From positions 124,001-188,000 of the forward strand of contig SNVD02005116.1 of NCBI GenBank assembly GCA_013180625.2: a DNA stretch of 64,000 bases. Direction: 5' to 3'. Positions 12,110 through 22,204 of this stretch are shown here, in pieces (position 1 is the first letter of the stretch; each line of letters starts with the position of its first letter). A model generated the notes under the pieces. It did not search any database. It saw only the letters and a program-made list of their open reading frames with translations, and was not told the DNA's origin. Both the position numbers and the translations under genes were made by a program. The DNA comes from Boswellia sacra. Its lineage: Eukaryota > Streptophyta > Magnoliopsida > Sapindales > Burseraceae.

Positions 12110-12881
12110 CAAACTTATCTCAACACTTTTTTGAAGGATGATTAAGTCTACTATAATGAGAACAAGGAACTCTTCCACCTCGACCTCTAACACGTCCTCT
12201 ACTCCGTCCAGAAAAGGATCCTCTGCCTCGACTATCAGACACAACAAAGGCAGAAGCTTCCTGATTATGTTGAGAGGTGGGTAACCGTTGAAGTCGAGCA
12301 TATGCAGTTTTAAGACTCGGGAGATCTTTCTCAGTCAAGATATTATTCTTAGCACTTTCATGGATAGGATTTAAGCTAGACAGGAACTTGACAACAAATA
12401 ATTCTTCGCGTTGTTTATGTAATGTCTCCACATCAGTAGTAATAGGATGATAAGAGTTAAACTCACCTATTAATCCTTCGATTTCTTCTAAATATTCACG
12501 TAACGTTCTATCACCTTGCTGACAAGAAAATAAATTAGAGTAAACATAAAAAATGTGAGAGACATTTTGAGATCCGCCAAACCTGTCTTGAAGTGAATTT
12601 CATAACTCTTTGGTAGTATCAACCCACATCACAGTTGCCGCAAGTGATGGCTCCATACTGTTCCATAACCATGTAGTAATCAAATTGTCTTCCTGAATCC
12701 ATTTAGCATACTTCTTTGAATCAGACGATGGAGGATCTTGTGTAAGATAATTATGTTTTCCTTGGCCAATCAAGTATTTGGTTACTGCTTTTGCCCATAA
12801 CTTGTAATTGGAATAATTCAATTTTACGGCTGGATGGAACCACCAACTCCAGGAGGATTAGAGGACGGTTGAGAAGCCATG
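12110..12881 (-). pseudogene. Copia A gag (capsid-nucleocapsid)
   Basis: A likely start is the ATG at 12881 (MASQPSSNPPGVGG). One base is missing near 12827, after which the frame continues LNYSNYKLWAKAVTKYL, DNLITTWLWNSMEPSLA and FLSSLNPIH. This is the UBN2/Retrotran_gag pattern of Copia capsid proteins. An RG-rich basic stretch (SRGRGSFSGRSRGRVRG) leads to the zinc knuckle. The knuckle reads CSHYSRLNHPSKKC: the second Cys is Tyr and the Gly before His is Asn, so the CCHC finger is damaged. A stop or frameshift also interrupts the region 12432-12600. Confidence 0.85.
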
Positions 12882-13213
12882 GAAATTCAAACACAATTTT
12901 TCTTCCAAACAGATCCACCACACGGAAAAAATTTTTAAGAAAAAAAACCGAATTATGTGCTGTTTGTAAACAGTAACTTTGGTGAACATTGATCATCTGT
13001 GAACAGTAACTCCAATAACATTCTGATGAACTGTATGCCAATGAATAGTAACACTGGTGAACAGTATACCGATGAATAAATAATTTTTTTTTTTTTTAAG
13101 GGGTGATGGAAGATGAAATTGGAATAAAGTAAATTGATAGTGGTGGAAGGTTTAGGGTTTATGGGTTGAACAAAAATTAAATGATAAATAGTATAAGAGG
13201 GGATCAAAATCAC

Positions 13214-13225
13214 GCTCTGATACCA
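13214..13225 (-). other. Copia A primer-binding site
   Basis: On the minus strand TGGTATCAGAGC directly abuts the 5' LTR end at 13226. It is complementary to the 3' end of plant initiator-Met tRNA, the usual primer for Copia reverse transcription. Confidence 0.95.
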
Positions 13226-13392
13226 TGTTGAGAGAGAGAGGGAAAAACGAATTTAGGAGAAAAATTTGTATGTATTCTATTGTAAAAAGGTATACATATA
13301 TAGTACAATAAGGGGAAATAAAATAAGAAAAAAAGAATCAAATATGTATCTAATAGGAACACAATCCTAAATTCCTATATAGAGATTTAACA
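13226..13392 (-). repeat. Copia A 5' LTR (right copy)
   Basis: 167 bp, the same termini as the left copy. This is the promoter-side LTR for the minus-strand element. It is followed by the tcttc target duplication. Confidence 0.95.
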
Positions 13393-13954
13393 TCTTCATT
13401 ATGATCAGTGTGTTGTAATACCACTATTGATTGATGGTTGGTCTATCTATTGTAAAGCAGTCATTTTCAAGTTGGTAAATTTGTGTGTTTCCCAGTTTGT
13501 TTTGCTAGCGGCCAGGCAACTGATTAGGTCCATCGATTGGACTTGTCAGGATTTTATAATAAAAATATGTTTTTTTGGACATTATTTTTACAATTCAATA
13601 TGCATAAACTATTCAGGGTGTTTGTTTTCTCATTACCTTTACTTTTCATTTCCTTTTTCAAATTTAAAAGAGCTTGATCTTGGAATTACAGGCAATTGTC
13701 TTTGGAATTGAGGATTTTAAGCATTTGAGTGTTCCTCTCCCTGCCGTTGTTCAGGTGAGCATGAAGTTGCTGACGTTTGTGCCATTATTTGTTTCTTCCT
13801 CGTGGAGATATTTGTTATTATTGTTCAGGTGAGCTCAGCTTACAATTGCTTTATTTGTGATGACTTCCATATAGTTTCATGCTTCTCATCTTGGCATCAC
13901 AACTGATATTTATTGAAACTGTCATCTTTTTATTTTTGAGTTCTGAAATTGGAA

Positions 13955-14366
13955 ATCCTTTGTTTTGAAGAAAAGCACTACGTGCATTTTATTGGTTTGT
14001 GATTCTTTAGAATCTGGGTGAATTATGCAAGTGTTATTGGATCATAAACATTTTTGTGAGGGTTCTGTGGTTTAATTTAGTAAAGAGTCTGACATTGCTT
14101 CTACTTTTTAAAAGGTTCATTTTTGTTACTAGCAAATGATACTGTGAATATCTGTACTGGGAAATCCTTTTTTTTGAAGAAAAGCACATGCATTTTATTG
14201 GTTTGTGATTCTTTAGAATCTAGGTGCATTATGCAAGTGGGATTGGATCATAAACATTTTTAAGAGGGTTCTGTGGTTCAATTACTTAAAAGTCTGACAT
14301 TGCTTCTACTTTTTAAAAGTTCCATTTTTTTTTACTAGCAAATGATACACTCAATATCTGTACCAG
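13955..14366. repeat. ~205-bp tandem duplication in ITPK4 intron 9
   Basis: Two head-to-tail copies (about 13955-14160 and 14161-14366) share ggaaatcctt, gaagaaaagca, cattttattggtttgtgatt, ctttagaatct, gatcataaacattttt, gggttctgtggtt, gtctgacattgcttctac and actagcaaatgatac. They differ by scattered substitutions and small indels. The duplication lies wholly in the intron between exons 9 and 10. Confidence 0.9.
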
Positions 14367-15308
14367 CCACTGAAAATATCTCAAAAATGGAAGCTGTTGA
14401 GTTTGGTTTTACTCTAGCTTTATAAAAAATCGTGTTGGAACAAACGGCAGTTTCAAGCCTTATTCTATGTTTAGTCTATCTATGAGTTCATTGAGAACTG
14501 GTATTGTGCAGGAATATGTAAACCATTCATCCACTCTGTTCAAGTTTTATGTTCTCTATCCCAAGTTCTGATGTTTTGATGAAATCATATAAAAGGGATG
14601 ACTTAGACCTATTATCTTTGATAGGTAACGATCATTTTCTTTCTCCCTTTGTCCTTCACTATTAGTCTTTTGCTCTTTGAATTATGGTTGAGTTCATTCA
14701 TGTAAAATTAATGTGTCTCTCCACAGTTTAAAGTCATTACCCACTGACACTGGAAATCCGCATTCAGGAGATACAAATTCCTGTAAGGTTGACCTTGATC
14801 CGGAGCTAGTACAAAATGCTGCAAAATGGCTTGCAAGAACTCTGAATCTTACCATCTTTGGTTTCGATGTTGTTGTAAGTAGCCCATAAAGCTTCTATGA
14901 CTACTGTTTCTTGTTTATTCAACATTTTACGTAAGGAAGCCCGTCAAAAGCTTGGTTAGCCATTTACTATTATTTGAAGAAACTTGTATATTCACAGATG
15001 CTTAAGAAGTATGTAAATACCCCATATTTATCATTAAGAGTATCAATCTAACTGAAAACATATAAATGCACAAGAAATATCATAAAAGAGTCTTGATGTA
15101 GCCCACCGAGAGTCAAGACAATTGCTGCGAGGATGCCTTGAGGTGCTCAAGCGAGATCAAGTGGCAAGAGTGTCTTGCACTTTTATCTTGCAATATGTAC
15201 AGTAACTATTTCAATGACCATCGACCCAAGCTCTCAAGCAATAAACATAGGCCCTCTGTACGATTATAAGTGCCGGTTTTATTAATTTTTGCTCCATTGT
15301 GTAATTGA

Positions 15309-15509
<201 letters not shown>

Positions 15510-15512
15510 TGA

Positions 15513-16270
15513 GGCCATTGAACCAACGTAAAGTTTTTGGGACATGAATCTAGGCTCTCAGGTGGCCACGATTTTTTTCTAATGTAACAAATAAATGAGA
15601 ATTTTAATTCTACAGCCTGTGCTCAGGATTCCGAGAGACTGGAAATTGTTATTTATTTTACTTTCTTGTTAGTGGACTAATGCGCAAGTGTGCGAGGATG
15701 CTCATGCTTTGTCAATTGTGGTTCGATGCGGTGACTAGCATTGCCTTGCCTCCTTGCATTACCAGGATTGAACAAGTGAAAGTACCAATTAAACACAATG
15801 TGTGAGAGAACAAAAGAGGTAAAAGAATTTGATTAAAACAAAGAGAAAGACATTTGTTCAAAATAATGAGAATAAAAAAAAACATTTACTTATAAACTTT
15901 GATAAAACTAATAAATCAAAGATGAAAAAAATCGTCTAATTTGTTTGATTTGATTCCCAAGCTCATCTATCTCATCATAATCTTCAAACAAGTCCATTCC
16001 CATTAAATAAATCAGCGTTTAGTAATGAGTTTGAGTAAGTCTATTTATTTAGCAAACAAAATATATATTGGGAAGACGACTGTAATATGAGTACTCCTAC
16101 CCTCTTTAGGAGTCTTGTGTCTAGGAATCCTATTAATCCCATCATAAGATTCTGTAAAGCCATTTGACCTATCACAGCCCTGTAGAACCACATTGATCTT
16201 CTTTGACATTGTATATGATCTGCATAACACACCTTTGCACAGATTATTATTTGGCAGTAACAGATGTAAC
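15513..16270. other. 3' flank of the ITPK4-like gene, no recognised gene
   Basis: Contains an aataaa-type signal near 15587 that could serve the upstream gene, then AT-rich DNA. A minus-strand reading through 16041-16278 is open but resembles no family known to me. Confidence 0.45.
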
Positions 16271-16274
16271 GTTG

Positions 16275-16692
16275 TCAACTTTTCTCTCTAACTTTATGCT
16301 CAACTCCATAGCTTGATCTTCTTTATTCACTTTGAAGAATTTCAACATAGTTATATCTGCTCTGATGTTCCAGTGAGCTTCAATTAGTGAGTCTGTACAG
16401 ATGGTGGCCTGGAAAGACAAGAAACTCTTGTAACTGATATTCTTCTCCAGAAATCATATGCAGGCACACCTAGAGAAACCTGAAATTACTTCAGATAAAT
16501 ACCCCTCTTTCCCACAAAACACTCCTGAAGAGAATAGGCTCTTACGGGGAGAAGTAGAATTGAGCTGTGTAAGAACATATACCTTGTTTCTGTTACAGCT
16601 AGTGCAATTGCTCGCAACTGCACATCAATGAGTCTGTCATTTGGTGTCAGAGGAATAGCCCCTTCTAATCTATCCCCAAATACTATTGCCAA
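16275..16692 (-). other. Unrecognised exon-like block (two putative exons)
   Basis: A minus-strand segment from about 16686 follows an ATCCATAG acceptor. It reads LAIVFGDRLEGAIPLTPND and then LIDVQLRAIALAVTETR before an AACAAG|GTATATG donor. A second segment from about 16409 follows a TCTTTCCAG acceptor and reads ATICTDSLIEAHWNIRAD then ITMLKFFKVNKEDQAMELS, ending at stops near 16255. Codon use looks protein-like and the splice signals are good. I do not recognise the family, and the phase of the junction is uncertain. It may be a remnant of a host gene. Confidence 0.3.
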
Positions 16693-17985
16693 CTATGGAT
16701 TCTTAAACATCAAAATATGCACCTAAAAAAAAAATTTGCTAATCCATAGGAAATCTTTTATTTTAGCTAGAGTAAAGAAAATTGGACTTGGTGTGCCCGA
16801 AGGGAATAATAGTGATATAGGATACTGAGTTTTTATTTTTATTCATGATTGTGCTCAAAATTAACCTTGAATGTGGGAAGCTTTGCTTGGGTGATTGACA
16901 ATAGAAGAACAAGAAGGCTTCAGTTTGACCACAACAAAGAGAATGCAAGAGACTGTAATGTACTATGCAAATTTATTTTGATCTCTCAGTGAGCATTTGC
17001 TTCATTTTGCCTCGATAGCATTTGTAATTTAATGGAGAGAAGATGAGGAGAACGTTTTGCTTTCTTCTTCTCTTGGCTATAGCAGATAGGTCCTCCCATG
17101 GTGTGTGCAGACATTCATTATTGATGAATACATACACGCGTGGAATCAAGTAACATTAAGCTCTTATAGACCTTTGTTTGTACTAAAATGTATGGCATTG
17201 ATTCTAAGCTTCTTGTTGCTTTTGTTTTTTTAATTTCTTCTTTTGTTTACTGAGGCATTAATAACTGTTTGCACTTTTTTCAATTTGCGATGAAGACTCT
17301 GCTAGAACTAGATATGGTGGACTGCATAGTGCTGACCAACCATCCAAGGTTTACACATCATTTGGGGTAAATTATGAAATTTTTTACGGAATCTTGTTGT
17401 TCAAATGGGTATATATTCAAGTCCCTCACAGGGTAGGACAAAGAGCGTACTGATGAAGAGTTACATATTTTATACCATATAGCTCTTAACATGTGACCGA
17501 ATTTTAATGAAGCTAGCCATTGATAAAACTAACTTCTTCAAATAGCACAAAAAACATATTATGGAGTCTTTTGGTCTTCCTCTTATGAAGATTGGAAACT
17601 CTTATAGATTCCATGCAGTTTGTTGTTTGATCACTCTTCAATTTATTGATTTGTTCGACAATAAAGTAACTTTTGCAACCAAAATGGAGCCAACAATTAA
17701 AGGACATAAGATATAAATAAATTTTAAAGAAGCAAAGAAAGACAACACAAATTAGCCTTGGTATACCTGTACCATTCATGGTGTTCTTTAGCTTCATAAA
17801 CAATTAAATATAGTCTCAGATAATTATAATTATGGACTAATAGCACAAAATGAAATGATGGAGTTTCACTGAATCAAACTTCTTGGATTAATTTTAAGAT
17901 TAGCTGATAGTTCTCAAACGGGATTTCTAACTTCAATCATCTCTTGCTATATGATAGATAATCAACTCTTCTTGAAAGATCCTGG
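16693..17985. other. No recognised gene
   Basis: AT-rich DNA between the exon-like block and the cullin remnant. Short open frames here are not conserved-looking. I see no repeat structure. Confidence 0.5.
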
Positions 17986-17989
17986 ACAG

Positions 17990-18690
17990 ATCTTCAAATT
18001 TTTTCCTCCGCGAGTTTCGAATGTAATCCAGATGGCACAGTTTTCACCAAAAGCTCATGTTGGACTCTCTCAATCAACTTTGAGAGGCTGCTTGGTTGCA
18101 AGTAATGAGACAGCCTTTCTCTTTCTTTCTTGAAACACTCCTCTGCTTTTATCATATAATCCTGGCAAGAATCCCCCGAAATTCAAATTGAGGCCTTACG
18201 CAAATAGTATGAACCAGCATCTTCAATCAAGTATTGTTTAAAATCTAATTGGTAAACATCCAACTCCACAAAAACATCCAAAACCTTCTTCAACAAGGCT
18301 CAATCAATCTCTTCTCGCTCATGTTCCTTCTCAATTAAACTAATCACACCATCCCTCGCCTTCCCATTAATCTCTTTGCAAACCAGATCGCGGAAAGTAA
18401 TTGGTAAAACTTCTCTAAGCGTAGGAATTTTTCCATCTTCTCTTGGAACATCGAACTTATCCAGATATTGAAAGAATCAAAACATCCATGGACCCATAAC
18501 CTTGAAATTTTGTCATTTTTTTACATATTCTCTCAGCATAAGGTACTCATCATTCCCCTTCTTATCTTGTATTGCAGGCATTATATCTAATGATATAAAT
18601 TCTTCAAGTACCCCTCGGTACTTAGCATACAGCTCCTCATTACTGCATGGTCTAGCAGATAGATAGGAGATTATGGTATAAAGAATTACG
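17990..18690 (-). pseudogene. Cullin-1-like N-terminal pseudogene
   Basis: On the minus strand from about 18668 the reading is NEELYAKYRGVLEEFI, YLMLREYVKKWQNFKVM, ITFRDLVCKEINGKARDGV, ALLKKVLDVFVEL, SYYLRKASI and SCQDYMIKAEECFKKERE. A shifted frame follows with HYLQPSSLSKLIERVQHELL. This is the order of the cullin N-terminal repeats of plant CUL1 (Y-KYREAFEEYI, KVMVRWL-RFF, FRDLV, ALLKNVLDI-VEIG, YYSRKAS-WI, SCPDYM-K-EECLKKE). In cullins this region binds the SKP1/F-box module of SCF ubiquitin ligases. Lesions: TGA in place of Arg just before ALLKK, a stop at the Trp of KAS-W, a ~10-residue gap after VFVEL, and a frameshift after EREAVS. The C-terminal cullin homology and RBX1-binding region are absent. 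Confidence 0.82.
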
Positions 18691-19737
18691 AATTCCTGAG
18701 AGTTTATTGATGATTCAGGTAAACCTGAGAGTTCATAAGGAAGTCAGCTTTTCTCCATTGCCATCTTTAAGTGTTACTTTGCTAGAAAAGAGAATAATTA
18801 ATGAGAGGAAGAGGAGAACAAGGAGTAAATTTATAGGAATAATTCTACACGTACAACCAATTTATTCCAGAGTTGATCGTAAAGGAAAAGGAATACTAGC
18901 TTAAGATGGATTGTTCTTCTAAAATCCTTCGACCGTTCTCTATAAGTTGCTAATTATAAGTAGGAGATTAATTAGATATCAAATATGAATACTTGCTTCA
19001 AATCCTCCTGTTGTGGTTCAGGACCCTGAAAATTAATGACGAAAACTTTAAAAAAACTCAAAACATATCTCGGGTGGGGCAATGGGGGAACATTCGTTGT
19101 ATGTCATACCTGAGAAATCCAACTACCAAGAATCCTTACTAGAACTCTCTCATGTGAGCCTAGTCCAAACATTCATTGTTTAGGAAAATCAAAACTTTCC
19201 TGAAAAAATTACTCATTAGGAACGAGGTTCCTCGAATTAAAAGAAAGAGTGAAATGAAGGGAGAAAAAAATCTTTTTACTAAAAGATAAAAAAATAATAA
19301 CGAAATCTGCAAATGACAAAATTAAAGGTTCATATTTATAGTACCTTAAAATATAATCTTATTAGGGAATAAAATCTCATTAGGAATAGAATCTCAATTC
19401 TAGTTTAATTAGAAAATACCAAAAATAAATCACAAACCAAATAGGATACTATTAATTAGAAAAATAACTCAAATTAAAATTATTTCGAATTTAGAAAATT
19501 AAAATCCTTAATTTATTAAAATCTCTAAAATCAAATTGAAATCCTTAATTTTATTCTTAATTATAATCTAATTGGTCCAACATCAATTTAACTTTCACCT
19601 TTCATATTTTCCCTCAAATTAACCCCTGTTTTTTCTCAGAATTGTATCAAGCAGAAAAAGCTCTATAGCAATTTGATTGTGTTCGGAATAGCCATCTAAG
19701 AAACAATAAAACTCATGACCCTTGTTTTTTCTCATAA

Positions 19738-19995
19738 TTGTATCTAGCAGACAAAACTCTTTCTACAACTTCTACTTCAACTTATGTTGCTTGTAACCCT
19801 TTACTATCTTCAATTACAGCTGCACTTTCTACAACTTCTGTTACTTGTAACCCTTTACTATCTTCAATTACAGCTGCATTACATCTTTCTTCAATTAAGC
19901 TAAAAATGAATCCTAAACCAAAAGGCTAACTTGCATTACATCTTTCTTCAATTAAGCTGAAAATGAATCCTAAACCAAAAAGCTAACTTGAAATA
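19738..19995. repeat. Two nested short tandem duplications
   Basis: A ~65-70 bp unit (ctttctacaacttct, then cttgtaaccctttactatc and ttcaattacagctgca) is present twice. It is followed by a ~58-bp unit (cattacatctttcttcaat, aatgaatcctaaacc, ctaacttg), also present twice with near identity. The open frame across the first pair is a by-product of the repeat. Confidence 0.85.
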
Positions 19996-20327
19996 TCCAA
20001 TGTGGGACTCAACAATCCCACCTACAATGAGATTCCTTCTGTTGAAAGGCGACACCAACCATCGCATCCAGAACCATTGATTTCACTTGTAGAGGCTCCA
20101 ATTGTCCAACCAAAGACTAACCTAATAGGTGAAGTACTCAACCTCTTCATATATTCTAAGAACCCTCTTAACTATCCAATGTGGGACTCGACACATTCAC
20201 TTCTAAATTCAACTAACAATCAAGTAAGATAGTCAAACAGGTTAATCTCTAAATCTATATTTGGTATTTATATTTTCTATGTTTATCTCTAATTTTTAAC
20301 TTAATTTTTTCATTATTTTATAACGTA

Positions 20328-20328
20328 G

Positions 20329-20384
<56 letters not shown>
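20328..20384. repeat. (ATT)n microsatellite
   Basis: About 18 uninterrupted att trinucleotides. A likely polymorphic marker site. Confidence 0.97.
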
Positions 20385-20385
<1 letters not shown>

Positions 20386-21217
20386 TTATCAGTTTTTGGT
20401 ATAAGAACCATTGAATCTGAGAATTGATTGAATCTGAAAAATATCAAATCAAATTTTAACTCAAGTAAATATAATTAATAAAGAAAATTTAAGATGTTCT
20501 ATATGTCAAAAACCTTCCTTAACTTAAATTATTGTAAATGCATAAAATTGAAGGATAAACAAATTAAAATTGGGAGACTTGAGAAGCTGGTGAATTTTTA
20601 CAGGTCAAAGTTATTCTAGTTTTCTTCTAGAAAATATCAGTGTAAATCTAAGTAAAAGGAAAATTGAAGAAAAGAGGATATTGTAATTATGAAATTATAA
20701 AAATTTCTTCCTATTTCTTACTTCTAATACTAGTGATTTATGAATATACCACATCATAAAAATTTCATTACGCCACGGGACGTGACTCAGCATTTAATTT
20801 ATATAATGTTGTGATGAATTTTAAGAATTATTTTTTGTCTACTCTGATGGTGAAGTAGAAATTAACTCTGTTACAGTCGGCTACAAACGCCTTGCCTTGG
20901 ACTAATACAATTATGGATTAATAAAGATATTGTAAAATGTATATACTAACAATCAACCAGCAGTGGGGTGCATTATTTTTCTAGAAGGTATGGAAGTATG
21001 GTATAAGAACTATAATTAACTGAAAATTTATACAATTATTTGCATAATAATTATACTTATGAATTATATATAATTATGAATTATATATAATGATTTAAAA
21101 TAATAAGATTTCTAATTCATCTACAATTACCTCTTTCTACTTTTACATCTTGAATTGGTTAGATATTATTAAATAAATAATTCATTTAATCTCTTTCACT
21201 TATTTTTATTTTTTACA

Positions 21218-21365
21218 CACTATAAGAAAAGTAGATTTTTACTATACTCATCTACAGTAGACATCTAAAAATATGGTAAAAAAATAAACTATACAGCGGA
21301 CTATCACACCCGAAGTAAAAAACCAATAAATTTACTGCGGCCTCCAATGAACCGCGGTAGAAGCT
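21218..21365 (+). repeat. CACTA-1 left terminal and subterminal repeats
   Basis: CACTATAAGAAAA terminus followed by degenerate copies of a tttactgcgg / ccgcggtag type motif (for example tacagcggac, tttactgcggcc, aaccgcggtag). These are the presumed transposase-binding sites of the left end. Confidence 0.8.
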
Positions 21366-21475
21366 GAGAAAAACATTTCCATTTCCCTCCTCTCTTTCGT
21401 CTAATTTCTTTCTCCCTAATTCGTAATCCCTAATTTCCTTCTCTCCCATCAACCCAAATCCCTCATCTCATCTGT

Positions 21476-21850
21476 CTCTCTGGTCTCTCCCTCTAACTCT
21501 TATCTCCCTCTGTCGCTGTCGCTGCCTTTGTCTCCGTCGACGCTCAGTCACTCTCTCTCGTCTTTATCTGCCTCCATTGCTGTCGCTGCCTTTGTTTCTG
21601 TCGACGCTCAGTCACTCTCTCTCGTCTCTATCTGCCTCCATTACTGTCGTTGCCTCTGTCTCTGTCGGCACTCAGTCACTCTCTCTCGTCTCTATCTGCC
21701 TCCATTGCTGTTGCTGCCTCTTTCTCCGTCGGTGTCTCAGTCACTCTCTCTCATCTCTATCTCCAGTGATTGTTGTCGCTGCCCCTATCTTCGTCAGCGT
21801 CTCAGTCACTCTCTCTCGTCTCTATCTTTATCTCGCATCTACAGGCATCT
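21476..21850 (+). repeat. 64-bp pyrimidine-rich minisatellite, 4-5 copies
   Basis: Copies of about 64 bases start ctctctcgtctctatctgcc, continue tccattgctgtcgctgcct, and end cgctcagtcact. Four near-complete units plus partial ones run from about 21500 to 21835. The lack of stops in two frames gives apparent Ser/Leu-rich open frames. I regard these as by-products, although a repeat-coded peptide in the element leader cannot be excluded. Confidence 0.88.
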
Positions 21851-21885
21851 CTCTCTCTCTCTCTCAATTCATTTCACAGGCTGTT

Positions 21886-22200
21886 TGATTATGTCTCCTG
21901 TGAGGTAAGTCCAAAAATTTAGCAGACAAAAGTGCCCCTTCTTAAAGAGAGCGGTCAATGAGATCACCACTATCTCTCAGAGGCCCGAAAGCGTTGATCC
22001 CATTTTAGAGAAACTCAAATCCCTCAAAATTGTGAGTTCTGTTTCCTTATTCTTCAGTAGTCTTTGTTTTATGTTATTTATTATTTATTTCAAGATTTTC
22101 TGATTGTAGACAAAGCCGATACTGACATCACCGTCAGCGGAGGGTAGCTTGACTGACATTTTAGTGAGGAGGCCATTGTCTTCTTCAGCTTCAGGTTGGT
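21886..22200 (+). other. Exon-like pieces of unknown origin in CACTA-1
   Basis: One segment reads AVNEITTISQRPESVDPIL followed by EKLKSLKI and ends at a good AAAATT|GTGAGT donor near 22033. The next starts after TTCTGATTGTAG near 22110 and reads TKPILTSPSAEGSLTDILV then RRPLSSSASG, ending near a GTTGGT donor. Protein-like codon use and matching splice signals suggest a real gene. It resembles no transposase known to me, so it could be a captured host fragment or an element leader exon. Family not recognised. Confidence 0.35.
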
Positions 22201-22204
22201 CCCT

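Larger units (their letters stand above)
8612..13397 (-). mobile_element. Copia A: complete Ty1/copia LTR retrotransposon in ITPK4 intron 8
   Basis: The element spans 8617-13392 (4,776 bp) and is flanked by the 5-bp target duplication tcttc (8612-8616 and 13393-13397). Its LTRs are 169 and 167 bp, begin TGTTGAGAG and end TTTAACA. On the minus strand the primer-binding site TGGTATCAGAGC follows the 5' LTR directly, matching the initiator-Met tRNA end. A polypurine tract (AAGGGGGAG) precedes the 3' LTR. Gene order on the minus strand is gag, protease, integrase, reverse transcriptase, RNase H, as expected for Copia. The reading frame is broken in several places and key catalytic residues are replaced, so it is not autonomous. 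It inserted antisense to the kinase gene, inside an intron whose flanking exons still read as ITPK4. Confidence 0.95.
18691..21217. other. Non-coding DNA with short tandem repeats
   Basis: No gene recognised. It contains the 19738-19995 repeat cluster and an (ATT)n run, annotated separately. The phrase ccaatgtgggactc occurs twice (about 19995 and 20177), as is common near plant LTR or TRIM remnants, but I could not find matching ends. Confidence 0.5.

Noticed and set aside
21528..21908. 126- and 103-codon Ser/Leu-rich open frames
   Set aside because: Products of the 64-bp minisatellite, open in two overlapping frames at once. No conserved domain.
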